Positions 8,420-17,560 of a DNA stretch of 64,000 nucleotides are shown one piece after another. The first letter of the stretch is position 1; every line of letters begins with the position of its first letter. The translations under genes were made by a program, and so were the position numbers. This stretch comes from Parasulfuritortus sp049322515 (GTDB lineage: Bacteria > Pseudomonadota > Gammaproteobacteria > Burkholderiales > Thiobacillaceae): the NCBI GenBank assembly GCA_049322515.1, contig JBMOQW010000016.1, positions 1 to 64,000 on the forward strand, read 5' to 3'. Under the pieces are notes generated by a model. The model ran no database searches, had not been told where the DNA came from, and saw nothing but the letters and a program-made list of their open reading frames with translations.

Positions 8420-8940
8420 GTTCCAGGAAGGGCCGCTTTCAGCGCAGGCTCACGTGTGCCAGCCAGTGGAGCCGCGCAGCGGCGGCCGGAGCTAAAGCCC
8501 CAGCCCGCGCTTTTCCTGGCGCTCACGAAGTGAGTTCCAGGAAGGGCCGCTTTCAGCGCAGGTTCACGTGCGCCAGCCAGTGAAGCCGCGCAGCGGCGGC
8601 CGGAGCTAAAATCCCCAGCCCGCGCTTTTCCTGGCGCTCACGAAGTGAGTGCCAGGAAGGGCCGCTTTCAGCGCAGGCTCACGTGCGCCAGCCAGTGAAG
8701 CCGCGCAGCGGCGGCCGGAGCTAAAGCCCCAGCCCGCGCTTTTCCTGGCGCTCACGAAGTGAGGGCCAGGAAGGGCCGCTTTCAGCGCAGGCTCACGTGC
8801 GCCGGCCAGTGAAGCCGCGCAGCGGCGGCCGGAGCTAAAGCCCCAGCCCGCGCTTTTCCTGGCGCTCACGAAGTGAGGGCCAGGAAGGGCTGCTTTCAGC
8901 GCAGGCTCACGTGCGCCAGCCAGTGAAGCCGCGCAGCGGC
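8393..8940. repeat. Tandem array of five ~114-bp units at the 3' end of cbbO
   Basis: Units start at 8393, 8507, 8622, 8736 and 8850. The spacing is 114, 115, 114 and 114 bases, and the last copy is cut at 8940. Copies differ at only a few positions. Each begins GCGCTTTTCCTGGCGCTCAC, which in the first copy encodes the CbbO C-terminus and its stop. Each unit holds two hairpins: CCTGG..CTCAC-gaa-GTGAG..CCAGG, and GCCGC-gca-GCGGC. The array appears to have grown by duplication of the gene end plus its downstream flank. No protein is proposed. Confidence 0.95.
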
Positions 8941-9091
8941 GTGATCCAGAGGCGTCACGCTTTCCCTCGACGGCCGTGGCGTCCAGCCCAACGGCACCAC
9001 TCGCTTGGCGAGGGAATGACCGACTTGCGCCGGCCAGGGGTTTGCCTTAACTTGGTACGAACATACTTATACCCCCGCCCAGGGAGCTCAC

Positions 9092-9730
9092 GTGTCCACC
9101 GAAAAGCCGTTGCCGGAATGGTTGTACCAGCCCTTGCCGTTCATCTACCTGACGGGGGGCGGGGTGGTCGGCTATGCGCTGCCCAATCTGATCGGCTGGA
9201 TCAGCGCGGCCATGCTGGTCTCGGCGGGCGTGGTCGTGTGGACCCTGCGGGTCCGCTATCGGCGTGCGATGCGGAGCCTGGCGGCCCGCCCTCATCGCGG
9301 CCACGAGGCGGACCTACGGCCCCGCCCGGCCGGCCTGGTCACCTTGGTCTGGCATGCGGGCTATGAATGCGGGCATCCGCTCATCGACGCGCAGCACCGG
9401 CGCCTGTTCGAATATGGCAACGAATTGCTGAATGCCATCCTGGCCAACCAGAGCAAGCTGGACGTCGAGTTGCAACTGGATGAACTGATTGCCCATGTCG
9501 AATCACATTTCTGCGAGGAGGAGGCCTTGATGGCGCGCGGCCAGCTGCCGGCCTCGGATGGCCATCGCCAGGCGCATCGCCGGCTGCTCGATCAGGCGCG
9601 GCTCTTGAGTGCCCGCTTCCATCGGGGCGAAGTGGGGGTCGGGGAAATCTTCGCCTTCATCGCCAACGACGTCATCACCCAACACATCCTGGGGGATGAC
9701 CAGGCCTTGATCGGGAAGTCCGGCGGCTGA
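9092..9730 (+). CDS. Membrane-anchored bacteriohemerythrin
   Basis: A 212-residue protein. Residues 15-52 form two hydrophobic helices (FIYLTGGGVVGYALPNLIG, then AAMLVSAGVVVWTL). A hemerythrin domain follows from about residue 85, with the di-iron ligands in the usual places: HPLIDAQHRRLFEYGNELL, HVESHFCEEE, HRQAHRRLLDQ and DVITQHILGDDQ. Hemerythrins bind O2 reversibly and can serve as oxygen sensors or stores; here the domain is tethered to the inner membrane. Start is a GTG with AGGGAG upstream. The gene converges on a c-di-GMP turnover gene. Confidence 0.88.
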   Translation: MSTEKPLPEWLYQPLPFIYLTGGGVVGYALPNLIGWISAAMLVSAGVVVWTLRVRYRRAMRSLAARPHRGHEADLRPRPAGLVTLVWHAGYECGHPLIDAQHRRLFEYGNELLNAILANQSKLDVELQLDELIAHVESHFCEEEALMARGQLPASDGHRQAHRRLLDQARLLSARFHRGEVGVGEIFAFIANDVITQHILGDDQALIGKSGG

Positions 9731-9743
9731 GCCGCGCCGGGGG

Positions 9744-12245
9744 TCAGGCCTCGGGCAACTGCGCCATGCGCTCGAGCAGGCGATCCCGGGCCGCATACAA
9801 GGCCGGCAGTTCACGCGCGGCTTCACCCGGCTGGCCTTGCTGGCAGAGCGAGACCAGACGGTCGGCCAGGGTATGCAAGGCGTCGTGTTCGGCACGCAGG
9901 GCCTGGAAGGCTTCCCGATGGCCGAAGCGGGCCAGGCCGGTCCCCTGGAACCAGCGGCCGAACCGGCAGTCGCGCGGGCACAGGTCGAGATGGGCACGGG
10001 CGATGGCTTCGGGATCGTGTGACTCGATCAGGCCGGCCACGCGCGCCACCCAGCGACGGTGTTCGATGGCCATGAGCAACAGGGCCACATCCGGGTGGGC
10101 GCCACGCAGCGAGGCGTAGGGGCGCCAGGCGGCGGGCTGGCGATAGTGCTGGCACCAGTCCGGGATCTGTTCGGCCGGCATCGGCCGGGCGATGCCGTAG
10201 CCTTGGGCATGCTCGCAGCCGAGTTGCAGGAGCAGGGTGCCGTGCGCCTCGGTTTCCACGCCCTCGGCGATGACCTGGCGCTGGAATGCCTCGGCCAGGC
10301 CGATGATGCCCTCCACGATGGCCAGGTCGCCCGGGTCGTCCTGCATGTCGCGGACGAAGGACTGGTCGATCTTGAGGATGCCGGCCGGCAGGTGTCGCAG
10401 GTACAGGAGCGAGGAGTAGCCGGTCCCGAAATCGTCCAGGGCGAAACCGACCCCGAGCGCACGACACTGGTCGACGATCTCGGAGACCCGTTCGATGTCA
10501 TCCACCGCGACCGATTCCAGGATCTCGATTTCCAGGCACTGGCGGGGCAGCTCCGGGTGCGCGGCAAGGGCGGCGGCGAGGCGGGGATGGAAGTCGGCCC
10601 GGGACAGGGTGCGCGCGGTGACGTTGACACTGGCGCACAGGGGCAGGCCGGCGCGCCGCCAGGCCGTGGCCTGGGCCAGGGCCTGGCCGATCACCCAGTG
10701 GTCGAGGTCGATGATCAGGTCGGTGTCGGCGATTTCAGGCAGGAAATCCGCCGGCGGGCGCAGGCCCTGCGCCGGGTGTCGCCAGCGGATCAGGGCTTCG
10801 ACGCCGATCACCGTGCCCCGGCGCATGTCGACCTTGGGCTGGTAATGGAGGCACATCTCGCCGCGTTCCAGACCGGCCTGGAGCGCCATCTGGGCGGCTC
10901 GGGCATCACGCATGCGCTGGTCGCGCTCGGGGTCGTAGAAGTGATAGCGGTTGCGGCCCGCTTCCTTGGCCTCGTACATGGCCCGGTCGGCGTGGCGGAG
11001 CAGGCTGTCGCTGTCGGTGGCATCGAGCGGGTACAGGGTGACGCCGATGCTGGCGGTGAGATGGAACCATCCGGCTTCGACCCGGCACGGTTCGGCCAGG
11101 ACCTCGAGCACGCGATCAAGGGCCACCCGGCACTCGGCTTCGCTGGCCAGGTCACCCAGCAGGAAGACGAACTCGTCGCCGCCCAGGCGGGCCACGCTGT
11201 CGCCGGCGCGCACCGCCCCGCTCAGGCGATGGGCAACCTCGATCAGCAGTTGGTTGCCGACCGCCTTGCCGTGTTGGTCGTTGATCGGCTTGAAGCCGTC
11301 CAGGTCCAGGTAGCAGACCGCGAGCAGCTTGCCCAGCCGTTGGCTCTGGGAGGTGGCCATCTGCAGGCGGTCGGTGAGCAGCACCCGGTTCGGCAGGCGG
11401 GTCAGCGGATCGTGGTGGGCCAGATGTTGCAGACGCTGCTCGGCCTGCTTGCGTTCGGTGATGTCGCGGCCGACCACGATCAGGCCCTTGCGCCGGCCGT
11501 CCGGAAGGAAGGTGGGCACCTTGATCACGTCGAAGATCATCATCGTGCCGTCCGGGCGCGGGACGGCCTCGTCCATCCGGCTCGCCGCGCCGGCCTGCCA
11601 GGCGCGTTCGTCGCTGGCCTCGCAGCCGAGCAGGGCCTCCCTGTAGAACGGGCTGTAGGCCGCCAGCTCGGCATCGGTCTTGCCTTGGTAATCGACGCCC
11701 TCGAGCTGGAACAGGCTCAGGTCGAACTGGTTGGCCAGCAGCCAGCGGCCCTCGCCGTCCTTGAAACAGACGATGTCCGGCATCGCGTCGATCAGGGTAC
11801 GCAGCAGCTCCTCGCTGGCCTTCAAGCGCGCTTCGGCGTGGACCAGGGCGCTGATGTCGCGACTGATGCCGAGCACGCCGATGGGCTGGCCCGAGGCGTC
11901 GCGCATCGGGGTCTTCACGGTCTCGAACACCCCCTGGGTGCCGTCGGCCGCGAAGGTCAGGGTCTCTTCATTGCGGGATGGGCGGCCGGCCTCGATCGCC
12001 AGTGCATCATGGGCACGGAAGAAGTCGGCCAGTCCGGCGTCGACGAAGTCATGGTCGGTACGGCCGACGATTTCCGCCTCGGATGCGCCGAAGAACCGCT
12101 CGAAGGCCGGGTTGCAGGCCAGGTAGACACCGGCCGTGTCCTTCAGCCAGACCAGGTCCGGGATGGTCTGGACCAGGGTACGGAACAAGTCTTCTTGGGT
12201 GCGAGCCGGGGTGGGCTCCGGTTCGTGGCTGTCGGGTCTGGTCAT
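9744..12245 (-). CDS. PAS-PAS-GGDEF-EAL-CZB c-di-GMP signalling protein
   Basis: An 833-residue soluble protein. Two PAS domains lie at about residues 20-135 and 145-265. A diguanylate cyclase domain follows, with intact GGDEF at 355-359 and an inhibitory RxxD site at 346-349. An EAL phosphodiesterase domain spans about 455-690, with EALIRW at 483-488 and DDFGTGYSS. A C-terminal chemoreceptor zinc-binding (CZB) domain spans about 715-815 (IEHRRWV, CRFGRWFQGTG, HDALH). Both catalytic halves look complete, so it could make or degrade c-di-GMP. The CZB domain suggests a zinc- or redox-linked input; that is inference. Confidence 0.92.
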   Translation of the reverse strand: MTRPDSHEPEPTPARTQEDLFRTLVQTIPDLVWLKDTAGVYLACNPAFERFFGASEAEIVGRTDHDFVDAGLADFFRAHDALAIEAGRPSRNEETLTFAADGTQGVFETVKTPMRDASGQPIGVLGISRDISALVHAEARLKASEELLRTLIDAMPDIVCFKDGEGRWLLANQFDLSLFQLEGVDYQGKTDAELAAYSPFYREALLGCEASDERAWQAGAASRMDEAVPRPDGTMMIFDVIKVPTFLPDGRRKGLIVVGRDITERKQAEQRLQHLAHHDPLTRLPNRVLLTDRLQMATSQSQRLGKLLAVCYLDLDGFKPINDQHGKAVGNQLLIEVAHRLSGAVRAGDSVARLGGDEFVFLLGDLASEAECRVALDRVLEVLAEPCRVEAGWFHLTASIGVTLYPLDATDSDSLLRHADRAMYEAKEAGRNRYHFYDPERDQRMRDARAAQMALQAGLERGEMCLHYQPKVDMRRGTVIGVEALIRWRHPAQGLRPPADFLPEIADTDLIIDLDHWVIGQALAQATAWRRAGLPLCASVNVTARTLSRADFHPRLAAALAAHPELPRQCLEIEILESVAVDDIERVSEIVDQCRALGVGFALDDFGTGYSSLLYLRHLPAGILKIDQSFVRDMQDDPGDLAIVEGIIGLAEAFQRQVIAEGVETEAHGTLLLQLGCEHAQGYGIARPMPAEQIPDWCQHYRQPAAWRPYASLRGAHPDVALLLMAIEHRRWVARVAGLIESHDPEAIARAHLDLCPRDCRFGRWFQGTGLARFGHREAFQALRAEHDALHTLADRLVSLCQQGQPGEAARELPALYAARDRLLERMAQLPEA

Positions 12246-12388
12246 GTCTGGGCCGGCCGGGCGTGGGGGCGGCAGAGGGCGAGGACAAAGGGTGGTGGAC
12301 GAATAGTACCTTATTACTAAAGTTAGGGTTGCTTGACGCTGGCGGAAAAAGCCGACTTAATCGGCGCCGTTTCCTCCGCGCCACAATC

Positions 12389-12787
12389 ATGAAAAAGAAC
12401 ATCGTCTCCGCGCACGCGTTGTCCGTGCTCAGCGTGATCGAACACGTGGGTCTGGCGGTGATCACCCTCGCCACGGTGATCGCCGGGATCGGCGAGGTCA
12501 AGGTCATGATCGACGCCGGCATGGTCACCCTGGCCGACCTGCTCCTGCTTTTTCTGTACCTGGAAATCCTGGCCATGGTCGGCCTCTATTACCAGTCCGG
12601 TAAGCTGCCGGTGCGCTTTCCCATCTACATTGCCATCGTCGCCCTGGCCCGCTACCTGGTCCTGGACATGAAAAACCTCGACGAGTGGCGGTTGCTCGGC
12701 GTCGCCGCCGCGATCCTGATGCTGGCCCTCGCGGTGCTGGCGATCCGCTTTGGCCACTCGCGCTATCCCTATGGCGATGGCGAATAA
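12389..12787 (+). CDS. PsiE-like phosphate-starvation-inducible membrane protein
   Basis: A 132-residue protein with four hydrophobic helices. It matches the PsiE family: an N-terminal VIEHVGLAVITLATVIAG helix, the LLLLFLYLEILAMV helix, then ARYLVLDMK in the loop before the last helix. Family function is unknown apart from phosphate-starvation induction in Escherichia coli. It is divergent from the preceding c-di-GMP gene. The 143-base gap between them contains an AT-rich stretch (TACCTTATTACTAAAG) and a small hairpin GCCGACTTAATCGGC at about 12350. The ATG at 12389 begins the family-like sequence; a longer upstream frame is antisense to the neighbour. Confidence 0.82.
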   Translation: MKKNIVSAHALSVLSVIEHVGLAVITLATVIAGIGEVKVMIDAGMVTLADLLLLFLYLEILAMVGLYYQSGKLPVRFPIYIAIVALARYLVLDMKNLDEWRLLGVAAAILMLALAVLAIRFGHSRYPYGDGE

Positions 12788-12805
12788 CCTGATGCGACTT
12801 CATCC

Positions 12806-13654
12806 ATGAAATTCACCCCTGCATCCTTTCGGGCCTGGCCGCACAAGAGCATCACCCTGCTCGGCATGTCCGGTGTCGGCAAGACCTATCTCTCGGGCCT
12901 GCTGCGCAGCCACGACTGGTTCCACTACTCCGGCGACTACCGGATCGGCAAGCGCTACCTGGACGAGCCCATCCTCGACCTGATCAAGCAGCAGGCCATG
13001 CAGGTGCCGTTCCTGCGCGATCTGCTCCGGCGCGACTGGATCGACATCCACAACAACATCAAGATCGAGGACCTGGGGCCCGTGCTGGCCTTTGTCGGCA
13101 AGCTCGGCAACCCGGAACTGGGCGGCGTGCCACTGGCCGATTTCGAGCGGCGCCAGGCGCAATACCGCGATGCCGAGATCAAGGCCATGCTCGACGTGCC
13201 CGAATTCATCCGCAAGGCCCATGACATCTACGGCTACGACCACTTCGTCAACGACGCCGGCGGCAGCCTGTGCGAAATGGACGACGACCGGGTGATCGAG
13301 TGCCTGGCCGAACATACCCTGATCCTGTATATCCAGGTCACCGACGCCGAGGAAGAACAGAAGCTGATCGACCGCGCGGTGTCCGACCCCAAGCCGCTCT
13401 ACTACCGGCCGGCCTTCCTGCGCGAGCAGCTGGCGCGCTATCTGGAAGAAAACGACCTCCACTACGCCGCCGAGATCGACCCCAATGCCTTTGGCCGCTG
13501 GGTATTTCCGCGCCTGTTCCGGTCGCGCATCCCCCGCTACGAGGCGATCGCCGGCCCGCACGGCTACACCGTCACCTCGCGCGAAGTGGCGCAGGTGCGC
13601 GACGAACGGGATTTCATGGCCCTGCTGGAAACGGCCATCGCCCGCAACGGCTGA
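12806..13654 (+). CDS. P-loop ATPase of unknown function
   Basis: A 282-residue soluble protein with a clear Walker A, GMSGVGKTYLS, at residues 20-30, in the style of small-molecule kinases. The rest is well ordered but I do not recognise a named enzyme. A stretch YDHFVNDAGGSLCEMDDD followed by LILYIQVTDAEEE resembles the second nucleotide-binding strand of kinases such as shikimate kinase. It begins 18 bases after the psiE-like gene on the same strand and lies two genes before metA. No function is assigned. Confidence 0.8.
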   Translation: MKFTPASFRAWPHKSITLLGMSGVGKTYLSGLLRSHDWFHYSGDYRIGKRYLDEPILDLIKQQAMQVPFLRDLLRRDWIDIHNNIKIEDLGPVLAFVGKLGNPELGGVPLADFERRQAQYRDAEIKAMLDVPEFIRKAHDIYGYDHFVNDAGGSLCEMDDDRVIECLAEHTLILYIQVTDAEEEQKLIDRAVSDPKPLYYRPAFLREQLARYLEENDLHYAAEIDPNAFGRWVFPRLFRSRIPRYEAIAGPHGYTVTSREVAQVRDERDFMALLETAIARNG

Positions 13655-13668
13655 GCCGCCCAGCCGGC

Positions 13669-14064
13669 TCAGGCGCGGCCGTCCCGGCCGAATGCCGACC
13701 GGTACTTGATCAGCACGTGAAGCGCGAGCAGCGCGATGGCGACCACGCCGAATACCGGCAGGGCCAGGTGCCAGAGCGGGGTGTCGGGATCGATGGCGCC
13801 GTCCATGGCGGCGAACGGATTGATGACCCCGATGGGCAACACCAGCACCAGCCACCAGAGCAGAACCACGGCGACCCGGCGTGCCAGCCGCTTGCGCCGC
13901 CAGAGGCCCCAGGCCAGGGGCGCCCAGAGCAGGGCCGCCGCGACCAGGGGCAACCAGTGACCGGCCACGGCCAGAACCAGCGAGGTGACGATCAGGGCCA
14001 GACAGAGGCCGATCAGCAGGGCCAGGACCAGCTTCAGGGCGAGGGCGGGGGCAGGCTCGGTCAT
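13669..14064 (-). CDS. Small four-helix membrane protein
   Basis: A 131-residue protein with four hydrophobic segments (about residues 8-34, 38-53, 64-84 and 99-118) separated by short loops; a basic WRRKRLARR loop follows the second helix. It ends 14 bases from the convergent P-loop gene. I recognise no family. The start is the first ATG of the frame, at 14064. It is plausible as a real gene because the hydrophobic pattern is regular and no better frame exists in this stretch. Confidence 0.6.
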   Translation of the reverse strand: MTEPAPALALKLVLALLIGLCLALIVTSLVLAVAGHWLPLVAAALLWAPLAWGLWRRKRLARRVAVVLLWWLVLVLPIGVINPFAAMDGAIDPDTPLWHLALPVFGVVAIALLALHVLIKYRSAFGRDGRA

Positions 14065-14410
14065 GGTCGGGGCGTGACAAGCGCTGGGTGCACGATCAAT
14101 CGGTCAATGCGCTGGCGAGGGGGCGCGGCGAAGGAAGTCCATGGCGACTGCCGCAGGCGCGCGGTTAAAGAAGAGAACCAATAAGCGGTGGGGCTGCATC
14201 GGGACATGGCTTCTTGACTCGGCTGGAAGCGCCGCGGGTGGGGCGAAATTGGTCATATTGTACCAGTGGCGGCGGGATTCCCGGGGAACGCCCTGTCTGG
14301 GGCGGGCCGTTTCGGTGTCGGTCCAACCGCCAGGCCTGACGCCGGGCGGGGCCTGAACCCGGGCCGACAATATGGTTCAATAGCGCCTCTGCTTCGCGAA
14401 GATTTCCGCC
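14065..14410. other. Intergenic region upstream of metA
   Basis: About 346 bases between divergent genes. Open frames here are short and lack family features. An AT-rich island, AATTGGTCATATTGTACCAG at about 14249-14268, is the best promoter candidate for metA, and a second patch, GACAATATGGTTCAATAG, lies close to the metA start. I looked for a riboswitch-like stem set before this methionine gene and saw nothing convincing. Confidence 0.4.
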
Positions 14411-15475
14411 ATGCCGCTCGTTGCCCATAATGATCTGCCCACCTTCGCCCGCTTGCGCGAGGAAGGCGTCACCGTGCTGTCGGCCGAACGCGCCGACAGC
14501 CAGGTGATCCGCGAACTGCACATCGGCCTGCTCAACATGATGCCGGACGCTGCCTTGGGCGCCACCGAGCGGCAATTCTTCCGCCTGGTCGGTGAGGCCA
14601 ACCCGATTGCCCAGTTCTGGGTGCATCCGTTCACCCTGCCGGAACTGCCGCGCGGACCCGAGGCCGCGGCGCACATCGCGAAATACTACGAACCGATCGA
14701 CCGGATCATGGCCGACGGCCTCGATGCCTTGATCATCACCGGCGCCAATGTCACGGGCACCGACCTCAGCCAGGAACCGTTCTGGGACCCGCTGCGCCGG
14801 GTGCTCGACTGGGCCTGGGACCACGTCACCACCACCCTGTGTTCCTGTCTTGCCACCCACGCCGTGCTGCACGCCTGCTATGGCCAGCCGCGTACCCGCC
14901 AGCCGGAAAAGGTCTGGGGCGTGTTCGAACATCGGGTGGTCGACAAGCGGCATCCCCTGGTGGCCGACGTCAACACCCGCTTCGACGTGCCGCATTCGCG
15001 CTGGAACTGCATCACTGCCGAGCAGTTCGAGACCGCCGGGCTGCGCGTGCTGGTCGAGAGCGAGGTCGCCGGCGTGCATCTCGCCACCAGCGCCGACGGC
15101 TTCCGCCAGGTGTTCTTCCAGGGCCATCCCGAGTACGACACCATCTCCCTGCTCAAGGAATACAAGCGCGACCTGCTGCTCTGGGCCAAGGGCGTGTTCG
15201 ATGCGCCGCCCCCCTTCCCGAAGCATTATTTCGGCATCCAGGAACAAGCCCTGCTCAACGAATACCGCGCCCGCCTGCAAGCGGCCATGGCGGCCGGCGC
15301 GCCGCTGCCCGAATTTCCCGAGGACCGGGTGGTCGCCCGCCTCGACAATACCTGGCACGACACGGCCGAGGCGGTGGTCGCCAACTGGCTCGGCCTGATG
15401 TATCAGATCACCCACGCCAAGCGCGGCCTGCCGTTCATGGACGGCATCGATCCGGACAATCCGCTCGGTTTGTAA
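14411..15475 (+). CDS. metA: Homoserine O-succinyltransferase (MetA family)
   Basis: A 354-residue enzyme of methionine biosynthesis that acylates the homoserine hydroxyl. It is the MetA type, which has a glutamine-amidotransferase-like fold, not the alpha/beta-hydrolase MetX type. Visible landmarks: HIGLLNMMPDAALGATERQF near the N-terminus, ITGANVTGTDL, the nucleophile Cys146 in CSCLATHA, and QGHPEYDT near the active-site His/Glu. Succinyl versus acetyl preference cannot be read with confidence. It is preceded by a divergent small membrane protein and followed by the convergent histidine kinase gene. Confidence 0.9.
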   Translation: MPLVAHNDLPTFARLREEGVTVLSAERADSQVIRELHIGLLNMMPDAALGATERQFFRLVGEANPIAQFWVHPFTLPELPRGPEAAAHIAKYYEPIDRIMADGLDALIITGANVTGTDLSQEPFWDPLRRVLDWAWDHVTTTLCSCLATHAVLHACYGQPRTRQPEKVWGVFEHRVVDKRHPLVADVNTRFDVPHSRWNCITAEQFETAGLRVLVESEVAGVHLATSADGFRQVFFQGHPEYDTISLLKEYKRDLLLWAKGVFDAPPPFPKHYFGIQEQALLNEYRARLQAAMAAGAPLPEFPEDRVVARLDNTWHDTAEAVVANWLGLMYQITHAKRGLPFMDGIDPDNPLGL

Positions 15476-15515
15476 GGGTTCCGGAGGCGGCCGTAGCGCC
15501 GCCCGTCCGTGCCGA

Positions 15516-16901
15516 TCACTCAGGCACGGGAAACGTGACCACGACGCCGAGTCCCCGACCTTCCAGGCCGGTGCCAAAGGCCAAGCTCGCCCCATAGCGT
15601 TCGGCCACCCGGGCGACGATGGACAGCCCCAGGCCGGAGCCTTCCGGATCGCTGCGGCCCAGGCGCTGGAAGCGGCAGCCGAGCCCCCGGCGTTGTTCCG
15701 GCGCGAGGCCGGGGCCGCTGTCCAGGACCGCGAGCCGAACCTGGCCCGCAGCCCGGCCCACGTGGACTTCGATGCGGTCACCTGGACGGCCGTAGCGGAT
15801 CGCGTTGTCGATCAGGTTGCGTAGCAGGATGCGCAGATCCTCCTCGTCGCAATTCAGCAGGGCCGGTTCTGCCAGCAGGGCCAGGTCGATGCCGCGTGCC
15901 AGGGCGGTGGGCGCCAGTTCGCGGCACGCCCCGCCGGCGATCGGTTCGGCATCGAGCTGGGTGGTCGGCGGCGGGGCCGCGTCCAGGCGGGCGAGCAGCA
16001 GCAGCTGGTCGACCAGCCGGGTCATGCGGGCCAGCGAGTGACTCGTCTGCCGTTCCGCCTGCATGCGTGTGTCCTTGTCGGGCGCCAGGCGCAGGGCATC
16101 GAGCTGGGCGCGCAGCCCGGCCATCGGGGTGCGCAGTTCGTGGGCGGCGTCGCCGGTGAAGCGGCGCTCGTTCTCGAGGGCTTGGTGCAGGCGTCCGAGC
16201 AGCGCGTTGAGTGCGTTCAGGACCGGTTCCAGCTCCCGGGGCAGGCCCTCGATGGTCAGGCCCTCCAGATGCTCGGGGTGCCGGGTGCCGAGCTCGGAGG
16301 CCAGCCGGCGCAAGGGCGCCAGGCCGCGATGCAGGGACCAGACCAGCAGGGCGAGGCCGAGCGGGAGCACGGCCAGGTAGGGCCAGGTGTTGTTCCAGGC
16401 GATCTGGCGCACCATCTCCTCGCTGTCGATCAGGCGCTCGCCCACTTCCACCCGATAGGCGTGGTCGTTGGAATCGCGCGCCAGGAAACGGAATTCACGA
16501 CCCGAGACCGGCAAGGTGCTGTAGCCACCGGGCACCGAGGCCGAGGGCCAGCCCTGGTCGCCGGAGCGCAGCACCAGCCTGGGATAGGCGGGGGCGGTGG
16601 CTCGGTCTCGCCGCGACCAGTGGATCGTGCCGCCCTGGCCGGGCCCCGGCTTCAACTGCCAGACCTGGTAGACGATCAGGCTGTGATCATGGCGGATGCC
16701 CTGGCCAATGTCGCCGGCGGTGTCGAAGGCCTGGTCCTGGACGATGAACAACAGGGTCTGCGCGACCTGGGCCAACTGAGCGTCGAGGATTTCGTCGGCC
16801 TCGGTGCGGGCCGCATGGTAGCCGCCCAGTCCGGCGAACAGGCCACTGGCCAGCATGATGCCGGTGGCACTGGCGATCAGGCGGCCCTGGAGGGAGTTCA
16901 T
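15516..16901 (-). CDS. QseC/PmrB-type sensor histidine kinase
   Basis: A 461-residue inner-membrane kinase. Helix 1 is at about residues 8-30, a periplasmic sensor at 31-170, and helix 2 at about 173-190. The dimerisation domain carries the phospho-accepting His254 in GDAAHELRTPMAGL, and a C-terminal ATPase domain has NLIDNAIRYG, DSGPGL and SGLGLSIV. The start overlaps the stop of the response regulator gene by ATGA, so the pair is translationally coupled. No cognate signal can be named. The regulator shows a PmrA/QseB-like box in its own promoter. Confidence 0.9.
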   Translation of the reverse strand: MNSLQGRLIASATGIMLASGLFAGLGGYHAARTEADEILDAQLAQVAQTLLFIVQDQAFDTAGDIGQGIRHDHSLIVYQVWQLKPGPGQGGTIHWSRRDRATAPAYPRLVLRSGDQGWPSASVPGGYSTLPVSGREFRFLARDSNDHAYRVEVGERLIDSEEMVRQIAWNNTWPYLAVLPLGLALLVWSLHRGLAPLRRLASELGTRHPEHLEGLTIEGLPRELEPVLNALNALLGRLHQALENERRFTGDAAHELRTPMAGLRAQLDALRLAPDKDTRMQAERQTSHSLARMTRLVDQLLLLARLDAAPPPTTQLDAEPIAGGACRELAPTALARGIDLALLAEPALLNCDEEDLRILLRNLIDNAIRYGRPGDRIEVHVGRAAGQVRLAVLDSGPGLAPEQRRGLGCRFQRLGRSDPEGSGLGLSIVARVAERYGASLAFGTGLEGRGLGVVVTFPVPE

Positions 16902-17560
16902 CCACCCGCTTCGATCAGGTAGCCGATGCCGCGCAGTGTGCGGATGAAATCGTTGCCCAGCTTGCGCCGCAGATGGTGTACGTAGACTTCCACGGTGTTG
17001 CTTTCCACACCCTCACCCCAGCCATACAGGGCCGACTCCAGCTGGGCCTTGGACAGGACCCGGCCCGGGTTGGCCATCAGGGTTTCCAGCAGGATGTATT
17101 CCCGCGCCGAAAGCGCGATCGGCTGGCCATTGAGCCAGGCGCGGCGGGCCTGGACGTCCAGTTCGACGGCGCCACGCGCCAGTCGCTGGTCCGCCTGGCC
17201 CCGGGCACGCCGCACCAGGGCATGCAGGCGGGCGGCGAGTTCCTCGAGGTCCACGGGCTTGACGACATAGTCGTCGGCCCCGGCGGAAAATCCCTCCAGC
17301 TTGTCCTGCTTGCCGTCCCGGGCGCTCAGGATCAGCACCGGGATCGGGGCGCCCCGGCCGCGCAGGCGGGCCAGCAACCCATGCCCGGGCTCGCCCGGCA
17401 AGGTCAGGTCGAGCACCACTGCGGCGTAGTCCTCGCTGGCCAGGACGCGGGCCGCGGACGGCACGTCACTGACCCAGTCGGGCGCAAAGCCGAGCGAGGC
17501 CAGACCACTCCGCAGGCCGTCACCGAGCTGGGGATCGTCTTCGACAATCAGGATGCGCAT
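16898..17560 (-). CDS. OmpR/PhoB-family response regulator (PmrA/QseB-like)
   Basis: A 220-residue response regulator. The receiver domain has the acidic pair EDD at residues 7-9, the phospho-accepting aspartate in VVLDLTLPG, and the conserved lysine in YVVKPVDLEEL. The winged-helix DNA-binding domain spans about 125-218 and ends in VYVHHLRRKLGNDFIRTLRGIGY, a typical OmpR-family recognition region. No Shine-Dalgarno sequence precedes the ATG at 17560. Instead the start codon sits in the loop of a perfect 15-bp stem, and a CTTAA-type direct repeat lies just upstream. Confidence 0.93.
   Translation of the reverse strand: MRILIVEDDPQLGDGLRSGLASLGFAPDWVSDVPSAARVLASEDYAAVVLDLTLPGEPGHGLLARLRGRGAPIPVLILSARDGKQDKLEGFSAGADDYVVKPVDLEELAARLHALVRRARGQADQRLARGAVELDVQARRAWLNGQPIALSAREYILLETLMANPGRVLSKAQLESALYGWGEGVESNTVEVYVHHLRRKLGNDFIRTLRGIGYLIEAGG

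Noticed and set aside
8606..8869. Reverse-strand frame encoding a 38-residue repeated peptide
   Set aside because: It follows from the 114-base period of the tandem array. The frame breaks at the 115-base copy and has no start signal.
8393..8940. CRISPR array
   Set aside because: The repeated unit is ~114 bases and contiguous, without variable spacers or nearby cas genes.
10059..12320. 753-codon open frame antisense to the GGDEF-EAL gene
   Set aside because: Shadow of a high-GC gene; no recognisable domains.
14065..14410. Methionine-related riboswitch or small gene upstream of metA
   Set aside because: No stem set matching a known SAM or SAH riboswitch could be drawn, and the short open frames lack support.
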